Assembly (NCBI RefSeq): GCF_029846635.1
Contig: NZ_JARVTG010000001.1
Location: 186,001 to 250,000 of the forward strand
Direction: 5' to 3'
Source: Pokkaliibacter sp. MBI-7
GTDB taxonomy: Bacteria > Pseudomonadota > Gammaproteobacteria > Pseudomonadales > Balneatricaceae
Length of the DNA stretch: 64,000 nucleotides
Under the pieces are notes generated by a model. It did not search any database. It was not told where the DNA came from and saw only the letters and a list, made by a program, of their open reading frames with translations. The first letter of the stretch is position 1; the number at the start of each line of letters is the position of its first letter. Below are positions 7,920 to 17,035 of this stretch, in pieces. Both the position numbers and the translations under genes were made by a program.

Positions 7920-8115
7920 AAGCACCTCCATTTAGATTGATGAATGCTTACAATCCCTTCACAATTCAAGCCACCACGGAACAGCACGACGTATCGGTTA
8001 CTTTTTTGTCGGCAAAGCGTGGCATTGCCAGTTCCCTTGTCATACTCCATGACTGGAACATGGCCTGCACAGCAGGACGCTGACGGCATTTTGTAAACAG
8101 GTAGATACTTTATTC

Positions 8116-9300
8116 ATGTCTGATGATCCGCTGTACCAGGCAGAACCCACCTCCCGCCCTGCTGTTATTGACTGGGAGCGGCGCTACCGTGAGCTGGAAA
8201 GCAGGTATCGGCAACTGATTGGCGATGCCGAACGCTTCCAGCAATCCCTGATGCAATTTCGCAGTCTCGAGTTGCAACTGCTAAAGGCTAACTCCCTGGC
8301 GGAGCTGATCAGCATTCTGTTATCTGAAACCGGCGCCCACTTCAGTCTTGATAAGGTTCATCTCTACCTGATTAACAGTGAAGACCGCTTTAGTGACTTT
8401 CTGGGAGACAAACTGCAACCGCTGTGTGACAGCGGGCTGATTATTCTCAGCACGCTTGCTGAGCTGGCCAAGCTATTCCCGGAAACCACCGTACCTTGTC
8501 TGCAATCACGCAAGCTCGATGAGGCCGGACTGCCACATTGGCCTGACGAGATCAATTCCCATGCTACGTTGCCGTTACGGCGGCACGGCAGCCTGATTGG
8601 CCTGCTGAACTTAGGCAGCAAGGATGGAGAACGCTTCAATCCTGACTACGGTATGGATCTGCTGGAGCATTTTGCCTCCATGATCGCACTCTGCATCGAA
8701 AACAACATCAGTCAGGAGAACCTTCGCCAGCTCAGTCTGCGCGATCCGTTGACCCAGGCCTGGAATCGCCGTTATCTCGACAAGGCACTGAGGGAAGAGC
8801 TGGAGCGTGCTCACCAGCTTAACTATCCGCTCAGCTGCATGCTGATCGATCTGGATCACTTCAAGACTATCAATGACACCTATGGCCATGCCATGGGAGA
8901 CAAAGCTCTGGTGGAAATCACCCGAATTCTGCGTACTCAGGTGCGGCAAAGCGACGTTATTGCCCGTTACGGTGGTGAAGAGTTCGCCATCTTGTTGCCA
9001 GGCTGCCCCAAGGAGCATGCACTGATGATTGCTCAGAGCATCTGCAGCCAGACCAGCAAAACCGTAATGAAAAACACTCTGGGCCAGTCATTCAGCCTGA
9101 CTCTTTCGGTAGGTGTATCAGCATTTACACCTCAGGACTCCGAACGCCCTCTGCCCCGCAGCCTGCCTACCCATCTATTTCTTGAAGCGGACGAAGCGCT
9201 GTATCAGGCCAAGCGCAATGGCCGTAATCAGGCCGTCATGGCAACACCCCACATTATCCGCTCAAGCAATGAAGTCCCCACGACTAGAACGTTTGGTTAA
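8116..9300 (+). CDS. Diguanylate cyclase with GAF/DUF484-type sensor domain
   Basis: Makes cyclic di-GMP from two GTP; cytoplasmic, with no membrane segment. Residues 15-60 form a short coiled coil (RRYRELESRYRQLIG). Residues about 55-200 resemble the GAF-like DUF484 fold (LPLRRHGSLIGLLNLGS), a likely ligand or redox sensor. The GGDEF domain follows, from about 203 to 375. The active site is an intact GGEEF at 286-290 in RYGGEEF. An RxxD inhibitory site, RQSD, is at 277-280, exactly five residues before it, so product feedback inhibition is expected. DPLTQAWNRRYLD and DLDHFKTINDTYGH are standard family motifs. It stands alone and converges on gap, with that gene's terminator between them. Confidence 0.92.
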   Translation: MSDDPLYQAEPTSRPAVIDWERRYRELESRYRQLIGDAERFQQSLMQFRSLELQLLKANSLAELISILLSETGAHFSLDKVHLYLINSEDRFSDFLGDKLQPLCDSGLIILSTLAELAKLFPETTVPCLQSRKLDEAGLPHWPDEINSHATLPLRRHGSLIGLLNLGSKDGERFNPDYGMDLLEHFASMIALCIENNISQENLRQLSLRDPLTQAWNRRYLDKALREELERAHQLNYPLSCMLIDLDHFKTINDTYGHAMGDKALVEITRILRTQVRQSDVIARYGGEEFAILLPGCPKEHALMIAQSICSQTSKTVMKNTLGQSFSLTLSVGVSAFTPQDSERPLPRSLPTHLFLEADEALYQAKRNGRNQAVMATPHIIRSSNEVPTTRTFG

Positions 9301-9375
9301 CCTCATTAGCCCGGCTCACTTCGCGGCCACTCCCACCTGACGACCAGCAGTGACAACATTATCCGCAGCCAGAAT

Positions 9376-9405
9376 GCAAAACGGGGAAGCCGAAGCTTCC
9401 CCGTT
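9376..9405 (-). terminator. Rho-independent terminator of gap
   Basis: An 11-bp perfect stem (9380-9390 with 9395-9405, arms AACGGGGAAGC and GCTTCCCCGTT) with a CGAA loop. On the minus strand it is followed by TTTTGCATT. It lies 28 bases past the gap stop codon. Confidence 0.85.
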
Positions 9406-9432
9406 GATCGTGCACTACTGTCTTATCAGGAC

Positions 9433-10866
9433 TTATTCCACCGGGAATACTGACAGCGTAGAGCCTGTCAGGTACTGCATGATACGCACTACCTGGCAGC
9501 TGTAGCCAAACTCGTTGTCATACCATACGTACAGTACACAACGCTTGCCGCTGACGATGGTTGCCAGACCATCAACGATACCGGCAGAACGGGTACCGGT
9601 GAAGTCAGAAGAAACCGCCTCAGGTGAATTGGAATAGCCCACCTGCTTCTGCATGCTGGAGTGCAGCGATACCCAGTTCAGGTAGTCATTCAGCTCATCC
9701 TTGGTCACTTCCTGCTCCAGAGTCAGATTCAGGATGGCCATGGAAACGTTGGGCGTGGGAACGCGAATGGCATTACCGGTCAGTTTACCGGTCAGTTCGG
9801 GCAGCGCTTTGGAAACCGCTTTGGCAGCACCGGTTTCGGTGATAACCATGTTCAGCGGCGCAGCACGACCGCGACGGTCGGCTTTGTGGTAGTTGTCGAT
9901 CAGGTTCTGGTCATTGGTATAGGAGTGCACGGTTTCAACGTGACCGTATTCGACACCAAACTCATCATTGATCGCTTTCAATACCGGCACAATGGCGTTG
10001 GTAGTACAGGAGGCTGCAGACAGGATCTTGTCAGTATCGACGATATCGCCATGGTTAACGCCCATAACGATGTTCTTCAGATCCCCCTTACCAGGTGCAG
10101 TCAGCAGAACACGTGCCACACCATTGGCGCGCAGGTGCAAAGACAAGCCGTCTTCGTCACGCCATTTACCAGTGTTATCCACCACCAGTGCATGGCTGAT
10201 GCCGTACTCGGTGTAGTCGATATTGTCTGGCGCGTCAGCGTAGATCACCTGAATCACATTACCATTAGCAGTGATGGTGTTCGCTTCTTCATCGATGGTG
10301 ATAGTGCCACGGAAAGCACCGTGTACAGAGTCGCGGCGCAGCAGGCTGGCACGCTTGGCCAGATCATCCTTGCTGCCCTTACGGACGACGATGGCACGCA
10401 GGCGCATGGCCTGACCACCACCGGTTTTCTCGATCAGCAGACGGGCAAGCAGGCGACCGATACGACCAAAGCCGTATAGAACGACGTCAGTGGCTTTCTC
10501 TTCCTTGCCGTTACGTGGCGCGTCGTTCAGCTCTTCAGCAACGAACTCTTCCAGTGACAGACCATGAGATTTGGTATTGAACAGCTCGAACAGTTTACCA
10601 ATATCAACGTGGCTGTTGGTGACACCCAGTTGATCGACAAGCTGCAGAATGGGGAAGGTGTTGACGACTGACAGTTCGGCGCCAGTGATCTGACGCACAA
10701 AACGGTGCGCCTTGATGATGTCGATTACTGCGCGGTTGACGATCACCTGTCCGTAAACAGAGATCTCAACATTACGTTCACGATACATGCGGCCAACCAT
10801 GGGAATCATCGATTCCGCAATCGACTCGCGCTCTTTCCATTCAGTGAACACTTTTTCTTGACTCAC
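9433..10866 (-). CDS. gap: Glyceraldehyde-3-phosphate dehydrogenase, long form with N-terminal extension
   Basis: NAD(P)-linked oxidation of glyceraldehyde-3-phosphate to 1,3-bisphosphoglycerate, or the reverse in gluconeogenesis. It has 477 residues against about 335 for the classic enzyme. The extra 125 N-terminal residues (from VFTEWKERESIAESMIPM) are typical of the long GAPDH-like group of pseudomonads and relatives. The Rossmann loop YGFGRIGR is at 131-138 and the catalytic cysteine is C287 in SCTTNA; NEFGY and the C-terminal helix are present. The start is GTG at 10866, preceded by AAAGGAT. It is divergent from mfd, an arrangement I recall from Pseudomonas aeruginosa, where the long form is assigned a gluconeogenic role. 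That role is inferred here. Confidence 0.93.
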   Translation of the reverse strand: MSQEKVFTEWKERESIAESMIPMVGRMYRERNVEISVYGQVIVNRAVIDIIKAHRFVRQITGAELSVVNTFPILQLVDQLGVTNSHVDIGKLFELFNTKSHGLSLEEFVAEELNDAPRNGKEEKATDVVLYGFGRIGRLLARLLIEKTGGGQAMRLRAIVVRKGSKDDLAKRASLLRRDSVHGAFRGTITIDEEANTITANGNVIQVIYADAPDNIDYTEYGISHALVVDNTGKWRDEDGLSLHLRANGVARVLLTAPGKGDLKNIVMGVNHGDIVDTDKILSAASCTTNAIVPVLKAINDEFGVEYGHVETVHSYTNDQNLIDNYHKADRRGRAAPLNMVITETGAAKAVSKALPELTGKLTGNAIRVPTPNVSMAILNLTLEQEVTKDELNDYLNWVSLHSSMQKQVGYSNSPEAVSSDFTGTRSAGIVDGLATIVSGKRCVLYVWYDNEFGYSCQVVRIMQYLTGSTLSVFPVE

Positions 10867-11300
10867 GGGTCTATCCTTTAACGTCGTTTAAAGAGCATTA
10901 CTGCCGGGACGCCAAGCCATCGGCTGCGGTTGTGAGGCTTAAAGAGCACGATGCTCAACCACCTCTCGACACCGTCACGGATCGCTTTGACTCTGAAAGC
11001 GTCCCCTGCAGACACACTCAGAAGGTAGATAGGGTTTCGGGCGGCGACAATTATCCTTGTTTAGTCTGGAATGGGCAAATAGCAAAAAGCATAGTGGCGC
11101 CTGATGTACCTTGATCGCTCGTGGTTTCGTCACTACATAGGGTCAGCAGCATCTGAGGCACTGAGAGGTAGCTGCAGCGTGTTGCCTCGGCTACAGATGC
11201 AGTAACATAGCAACGCGTTGACTGGCACCCGTCAGGGCTTGTTTCTCTGAAGTGTCTTTGTCCTGTGCGCAAATGCAAAACGTGGAATTAGGGAGCAACA
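10867..11300. other. Divergent gap-mfd promoter region
   Basis: No gene is supported in these 434 bases. It must carry the outward promoters for gap and mfd. A partial inverted repeat, CTTTAAC-GTC-GTTTAAAG (about 10876-10893), lies in the gap leader next to its ribosome site. I see no clear consensus promoter. Confidence 0.4.
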
Positions 11301-14300
11301 GTGTCTTTACTTGTGGATTCGCTGGCCCTGCCCAGCAAGGCAGGGGAACTGCGCTTTATCGGAGAGTTGCAAGGAGCGGCCCCGGCACTGCTCTGCGCTG
11401 ATCTGGTACGTCAGCACAGGGGGCTGGTAGTGGTGCTGACCAACACCCCGGCGCAAACCCAAAGCCTGGAGGAGGAATTGCGCTTCCTGCTGGCTGCTGA
11501 TGAACAGCGTTATCCGGTACTGACCTTCCCCGACTGGGAAACCTTGCCCTACGACCGCTTTTCACCTCACCAGGATATTATTTCCCACCGTCTGGAAGCT
11601 CTGTTTCGCCTGCCGTCACTGCAACAAGGCGTGCTGATCCTGCCGCTGAGCACACTGCTGCAGCGTCTTTCACCCGTGGCATATCTGGATGGCTATAGCC
11701 TGCAGTTACGACCGGGGCAACGGTTTGATTTCCAGACTTACCGCCAGCGCCTTGAACAGGCAGGGTATCGTGCGGTAGATACCGTCTACGAGCACGGTGA
11801 ATATGCCATCCGCGGCGCCATCATGGATATCTTTCCCATGGGCAGTCCCCTGCCGCTGCGTGTTGAGCTTTTCGACGATGAAATCGATACGCTGCGCAGT
11901 TTTGATCCGCAAAATCAGCGCACCCTGACGGCACTGAAAGAAGTGCACTTGCTGCCTGCCCGTGAATGCCCTCTGGATGATAAAAGTATCAGCCGCTTTC
12001 GCCAGCGCTGGCGTGAGCGTTTCGATGTTGATCCACGCCAGTGCAGTGTCTATGAGGATGTCAGCCACGGTTTGGCGCCGCCGGGTATCGAGTATTACCT
12101 GCCACTGTTTTTTGATCAGACCAGTACCCTGTTCGACTTTTTACCTGAGCAGGTGCTGTTGTGCCGCTATGCAGGGCTTCAGGATCGATTGCAGCAGACA
12201 TGGACAGATATTGAGCAACGGTATGACGAGCTGAGCCACGATATACGTCATCCCATTCTCAAGCCGACCGAAATTTATCTTCCTCCGGAGCAACTCAACC
12301 AGTTGCTCAATCAGCATCCGGGCATTGAGCTGAGCCTTGCGTCTCTGCCGGACAAGGCAGGTCGCATCAACGCTGGTGCGGCTACACCGCCTGCACTGAC
12401 CATTGACGCCCGTGCTGAACGCCCCTATGCCGCCCTGCAGCAGTTTGTTGACCAGCACAACGACTGGAAGCTGCTGATTTGCGCCGAGTCTGCAGGACGG
12501 CGTGAAGCACTGCAGGAGCACTTGCACAAGGCACAGCGCAAAGCCAGTTATATCGATGGCTGGGAAGCCTTTCTCGGCGCAACCGCCGGACTTTATCTGA
12601 CCGTAGCACCGCTGCAGGACGGCCTGCTACTGGCTTCCCGCAAAGTCGCGCTGATCAGCGAGGCACAGCTGTTTGGATTACAGGTTCGTCAGGCTAGACG
12701 CAGACAGAAAAGCCGTGATGACAGTGATCAGGTCATCCTTAGTCTGACCGAGCTGAGCCTGGGCGCACCTATCGTACATATCGATCACGGTGTGGGCCGC
12801 TACAAAGGCCTGACTACTCTGGAAATCGAAGGCCAGCAGGCCGAATTTCTGATGCTGGAGTACGCCGACGAAGCCAAACTGTATGTGCCTGTCTCGTCAT
12901 TGCATCTGATCAGCCGTTATACCGGTGCCAGCGAAGAACTGGCGCCGCTTAACAAGCTGGGCAGTGATCAATGGCAGAAAATACGTCAGAAAGCGGCCGA
13001 GAAGGTTCGTGATACCGCGGCAGAACTGCTGGACGTCTATGCACGTCGCGCGGCGCGCAAAGGGTTTCCGTTTACCGCTTCAGAAGTGGAATATGCTCAG
13101 TTCTCCGGCAGCTTCCCCTTTGAGGAAACACCCGATCAGCAAAGCGCCATCAGTGCGGTACTGGATGACATGAAGGCGGCCAAACCGATGGATCGACTGG
13201 TCTGCGGTGATGTCGGTTTTGGTAAGACCGAGGTGGCCATGCGTGCCGCATTTGTAGCCACGCTGGAGGGCAAACAGGTTGCCGTGCTGGTGCCGACCAC
13301 GCTGCTGGCACAACAGCATTATGAAAGTTTCCGGGATCGTTTTGCTGACTGGCCCATACGCATTGAAGTGCTGTCGCGTTTTCGTAGCAGCAAAGAAGTG
13401 GATCAGACGCTGCAGGCTGTAGCCGAAGGCAAAGTGGACATTCTGGTGGGTACCCACAAGATTCTGCAGCAGGATGTTAAATACAAAGATCTCGGCCTGG
13501 TCATCATCGATGAGGAGCATCGTTTTGGGGTGCAACAGAAGGAGAAGCTGAAAGCACTGCGAGCCAACGTTGATATTTTGACGCTGACCGCCACTCCGAT
13601 CCCACGCACCCTCAACATGGCCATGTCCGGCTTGCGTGACCTTTCCATCATTGCCACCCCCCCTGCCCGACGTCTGTCCATCAAGACCTTCGTGCGAGAA
13701 AGTGATGAGCGCATGATCAAGGAAGCTATTCTCAGAGAGCTGCTGCGCGGCGGTCAGGTGTATTACCTGCACAACGAAGTGAAGACCATCGAAAAGACTG
13801 CGCAAACCATCCGTGAGCTGATTCCTGAAGCGCGGGTGGCAGTGGGTCATGGACAAATGCGCGAACGCGAACTGGAACAGGTGATGTCCGATTTCTATCA
13901 CCGCCGTTTCAATGTACTGGTGTGTACCACCATCATTGAGACCGGTATCGACGTGCCCAATGCCAACACCATCATTATTGATCGTGCTGACAAGTTTGGT
14001 CTGGCGCAGCTGCACCAGCTGCGTGGCCGTGTCGGCCGCTCGCACCATCAGGCCTACGCCTATCTGCTTACTCCACCATGGCGTACCATGACGCCGGATG
14101 CCCAAAAGCGCCTGGAAGCCATCAGCGGCGCCGAGCATCTGGGAGCGGGATTTACGCTGGCTACCCACGATCTGGAAATCCGCGGTGCCGGCGAATTGCT
14201 GGGTGAAGAACAGAGCGGGCAGATTCACAGCATCGGTTTCAGCCTTTACATGGATATGCTCGACCGCGCAGTCAAAGCCATTCGCCAGTGCAAGGCATTT

Positions 14301-14759
14301 GATCTGGAAAAACCACTTAACCTGGATGCCGATGTCAACCTGCGACTGCCTGCCCTTATCCCTGATGACTATCTACCCGATGTCAACGCTCGTCTGATTC
14401 TGTACAAACGCATTGCCAACGCGACGGATGAGGATCAGCTGCGTGAACTACAAGTAGAGATGATTGACCGTTTTGGCCTGTTGCCCGAACAGGTCAAGAA
14501 TCTGTTCAGGCAGACTGAGCTGAAGCTCAAGGCGACCACACTGGGGGTGGTAAAAATCGAGGCGAATCAGGAGAACGGTCAGCTGGAGTTTGCCCATGAC
14601 ACCAAGGTTGATCCGTTCAAACTGGTACAACTGGTGCAAAAACAATCACAGCGCTACCGCCTGCAGGGGACTCAGAAGTTGCGCTTCACTCAGCCCATGG
14701 CCAATGCCGACAAGCGTTTCAAGGCTGTGGAAGAGCTGCTAGATGCCCTCGCCCCCTGA
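11301..14759 (+). CDS. mfd: Transcription-repair coupling factor Mfd
   Basis: DNA translocase that removes stalled RNA polymerase from lesions and recruits UvrA, linking transcription to nucleotide excision repair. At 1152 residues it is the family's normal length. The N-terminal third is UvrB-like (PVLTFPDWETLPYDRFSPH, about 70-90). The RNA polymerase interaction domain lies around 485-550 (VHIDHGVGRYKGL). The RecG-like motor follows, with Walker A GDVGFGKTE near 635-643, the DEEH box (IIDEEHRFG) near 735-743 and motif VI QLRGRVGRS near 905. A TRCF C-terminal domain closes it. The GTG start has GGGAG seven bases upstream. Its stop lies 21 nt inside the converging EAL gene. Confidence 0.97.
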   Translation: MSLLVDSLALPSKAGELRFIGELQGAAPALLCADLVRQHRGLVVVLTNTPAQTQSLEEELRFLLAADEQRYPVLTFPDWETLPYDRFSPHQDIISHRLEALFRLPSLQQGVLILPLSTLLQRLSPVAYLDGYSLQLRPGQRFDFQTYRQRLEQAGYRAVDTVYEHGEYAIRGAIMDIFPMGSPLPLRVELFDDEIDTLRSFDPQNQRTLTALKEVHLLPARECPLDDKSISRFRQRWRERFDVDPRQCSVYEDVSHGLAPPGIEYYLPLFFDQTSTLFDFLPEQVLLCRYAGLQDRLQQTWTDIEQRYDELSHDIRHPILKPTEIYLPPEQLNQLLNQHPGIELSLASLPDKAGRINAGAATPPALTIDARAERPYAALQQFVDQHNDWKLLICAESAGRREALQEHLHKAQRKASYIDGWEAFLGATAGLYLTVAPLQDGLLLASRKVALISEAQLFGLQVRQARRRQKSRDDSDQVILSLTELSLGAPIVHIDHGVGRYKGLTTLEIEGQQAEFLMLEYADEAKLYVPVSSLHLISRYTGASEELAPLNKLGSDQWQKIRQKAAEKVRDTAAELLDVYARRAARKGFPFTASEVEYAQFSGSFPFEETPDQQSAISAVLDDMKAAKPMDRLVCGDVGFGKTEVAMRAAFVATLEGKQVAVLVPTTLLAQQHYESFRDRFADWPIRIEVLSRFRSSKEVDQTLQAVAEGKVDILVGTHKILQQDVKYKDLGLVIIDEEHRFGVQQKEKLKALRANVDILTLTATPIPRTLNMAMSGLRDLSIIATPPARRLSIKTFVRESDERMIKEAILRELLRGGQVYYLHNEVKTIEKTAQTIRELIPEARVAVGHGQMRERELEQVMSDFYHRRFNVLVCTTIIETGIDVPNANTIIIDRADKFGLAQLHQLRGRVGRSHHQAYAYLLTPPWRTMTPDAQKRLEAISGAEHLGAGFTLATHDLEIRGAGELLGEEQSGQIHSIGFSLYMDMLDRAVKAIRQCKAFDLEKPLNLDADVNLRLPALIPDDYLPDVNARLILYKRIANATDEDQLRELQVEMIDRFGLLPEQVKNLFRQTELKLKATTLGVVKIEANQENGQLEFAHDTKVDPFKLVQLVQKQSQRYRLQGTQKLRFTQPMANADKRFKAVEELLDALAP

Positions 14760-16781
14760 CATCCATTCCACATCCAGCACAGGCTGCTGCCTTGCCCATT
14801 CGGGCAGCGCCTGAGCTGGTAACGCAATGGAAAAGCGATAGCCCTGCAGCAGATCACAGCCCATGCTTTTCAGATAGAACCACTGGCTATTCCTCTCTAC
14901 CCCTTCTGCCACCACCGTCAGTGACAAGGAATGAGCCATGTCGATCATCGCCTTGACCAGCACCCGCTCATGCGACCTGGACTCCAGTGAATCGATGAAA
15001 GTCTTGTCGAGCTTGACGCAACTGAACTCAAACTGACGCAGATACTGGAAAGAGGCATAGCCGGTTCCGAAGTCGTCCAGCACCACCTTGATGCCCTTAC
15101 GGGCAAAATCACTGATTACTGCCGCCGCCTTCTCCGGCTCCAGCATCTGGGTTTCCGTAATTTCCAGCTCCAGTACCGATGGTGGTAGTTGTCGACGCTC
15201 CAGCTCTTCCACTACCAACTGCACCAGTCCCTGATCAGACAACTGTGCAGGTGACATGTTCACGGCTACATGCAAGTCCATGTTGCCAGTTTCAACCCGC
15301 CAGCTTTGCAAAGCATCAAGGGCCTTGGCTATAACCCAGCGACCAATAGGCATGATCAGCCCACTTTCCTCTGCTAGCGTGACAAAGATGTCCGGATTAA
15401 TCGCACCCAGCATCGGATGATGCCAGCGCAGCAGCGCCTCAGCTCCCTTCCAGCTGCCATCTAATGCAGACACCTTGGGTTGAAACAACAGCTCGAACTC
15501 CTCTCGCTCCAGAGCACGATGCAAATCACTCCACAGACGCAGTCGCTCACGCGCTCCGTTCATCAGGCCATTGTCATAGACAATCAGCGGCCCCAACTCG
15601 TACTGTTTGGCATACGCTAGGGCCGTCTCTGCTTCCTGCATACGCTTTTGTGCAGACCCCTGACTTGGGCCAATACTCAGCCCGCCACGCAGGGCAATAA
15701 ACAGCTCACCGCCACTCAGCTCATAAGGGCCACGTAACACCATCAGCCAGGACTCTGCCTGCTGACGCATCGCCTCCCAGTCACTCAACCCTTCCATCAG
15801 CACACTGAAATGGTCACCACCAATACGCGCAACGGCCTGACTGCTTGGCACCAGACTTTGCAGGCGCTGGGATAGCATCAGAAGCAACTGATCAGCAGCA
15901 CTGTGGCCGAGGCTCTGATTGATTTGGCGAAAGTTGACGACGTCCAGCGCCAGCACACCAAAATACTGGCCAGCGTGAAGTTGTTTTTCATTGCGCTGAA
16001 GGAATGCCTGACGGTTGCACAACCCTGTCAGCAAATCAGTCTGATGTGCCGCCTCCACCTGTTGCTGCAAGGTCTGATCATTGAGCGTCAAAGTATAATA
16101 GGCCGCCTCTCCGCCCTGATTCTCCACTCCCCGTAAAACGAAGGCATAGAATCGCAGCGCGCCATCGGGCAAAGGCAACCAGAATCGCCCTTGCCACTCG
16201 CCAGCGTCCTGCAGGGCATTGTGTACCTGCTCAGCCGATAAACTGGGCTCCAGCTCAAACAGGTCTTTCCCCACTACATCACTGGTAGACTGATGGCGCT
16301 CATTGATATAGGCAGCATTGGCCGACGTGACCCGCCAGTAGCGATCAATGATCAGCATGGCTTCATCACTGTGCGAGTAGGCTTGCATCCCCAGTTTGTT
16401 GAGTCGCTGCAACTCAATATGGGCAAAGGCATCATCGAGCACTGCGAGCAGTTCTTCCCGGCGCCATGGCTTGCTGATGAACTTAAACAACACACCGGAG
16501 TTGATGGCCTGCGTCAGGCCATCAAAGTCTGTATAAGCAGACAGCAGAATACAAAGCACATCAGGATAGCTTTGCTTGATCTTTTCAAAAAGCTCTGAGC
16601 CCTGCATCTTGGGCATGCGCTGATCACTGATCACTACCCGTATACGATGCTGCTCAATCAGTGGCAGCGCGTCTTCAGGATCGGTGGTACCAAAGCAGCT
16701 GTAATCCTGCCTGCGCAATAGCCGAACAATAGCGTTGACGTTGTTGACTTCATCATCAACTACCAATATGCGCTGCTTCAT
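14739..16781 (-). CDS. Response regulator with PAS, degenerate GGDEF and EAL domains
   Basis: Cytoplasmic cyclic di-GMP regulator of 680 residues, most likely a phosphodiesterase under two-component control. The receiver domain (1-120) has phospho-acceptor D53 in VVISDQRMP and conserved K104. A PAS-like domain covers about 130-250. The GGDEF domain (about 255-405) has GGDHF (317-321) in place of GG[DE]EF, so it is probably not a cyclase but may bind GTP. The EAL domain (425-665) keeps EALLRWHHP, NMSPAQ, ITETQML, DDFGTGY, KLDKTFID and EGVER, all catalytic motifs. No histidine kinase is adjacent; the cognate kinase is unknown. It converges on mfd with a 21-nt overlap of the coding ends. Confidence 0.92.
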   Translation of the reverse strand: MKQRILVVDDEVNNVNAIVRLLRRQDYSCFGTTDPEDALPLIEQHRIRVVISDQRMPKMQGSELFEKIKQSYPDVLCILLSAYTDFDGLTQAINSGVLFKFISKPWRREELLAVLDDAFAHIELQRLNKLGMQAYSHSDEAMLIIDRYWRVTSANAAYINERHQSTSDVVGKDLFELEPSLSAEQVHNALQDAGEWQGRFWLPLPDGALRFYAFVLRGVENQGGEAAYYTLTLNDQTLQQQVEAAHQTDLLTGLCNRQAFLQRNEKQLHAGQYFGVLALDVVNFRQINQSLGHSAADQLLLMLSQRLQSLVPSSQAVARIGGDHFSVLMEGLSDWEAMRQQAESWLMVLRGPYELSGGELFIALRGGLSIGPSQGSAQKRMQEAETALAYAKQYELGPLIVYDNGLMNGARERLRLWSDLHRALEREEFELLFQPKVSALDGSWKGAEALLRWHHPMLGAINPDIFVTLAEESGLIMPIGRWVIAKALDALQSWRVETGNMDLHVAVNMSPAQLSDQGLVQLVVEELERRQLPPSVLELEITETQMLEPEKAAAVISDFARKGIKVVLDDFGTGYASFQYLRQFEFSCVKLDKTFIDSLESRSHERVLVKAMIDMAHSLSLTVVAEGVERNSQWFYLKSMGCDLLQGYRFSIALPAQALPEWARQQPVLDVEWMSGGEGI

Positions 16782-16981
16782 GCCCTTATCCTTACCACAG
16801 CACCACCGCCGGGATACTACTTACTGACAATATAGTCAGCAAAGACCGATTTGTAGATCAGATGCATAGTAATTCGACTGCACACCCATCCCTAGGGAAT
16901 ATAACGCCAAAGTACGTAGAGATGATGCCCATTTGCCATACAAATGATTTCTACGCCTTTGTTCCGAAACCATAACGCAAC

Positions 16982-17002
16982 GAGCCTGTACTGGACAGGC
17001 TC
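16982..17002 (-). terminator. Hairpin downstream of prpE, possible terminator
   Basis: An 8-bp perfect stem, GAGCCTGT (16982-16989) and ACAGGCTC (16995-17002), with a 5-base loop, 34 bases after the prpE stop. The minus-strand sequence after it (GTTGCGTTATGG) has no real T-run, so termination is not assured. Confidence 0.4.
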
Positions 17003-17035
17003 ACTTGAAGCAATACAAAAAAGTGTAGCAGCAGC

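Noticed and set aside
9661..10479. 272-codon plus-strand frame opposite gap
   Set aside because: Mirror frame of the conserved GAPDH core; composition and motifs are not those of a protein.
13080..14228. Long open frame of 382 codons on the minus strand
   Set aside because: It lies wholly opposite mfd, whose motifs run through the same bases; its own protein is rich in histidine and glutamine with no family motif, as expected of an antisense shadow.
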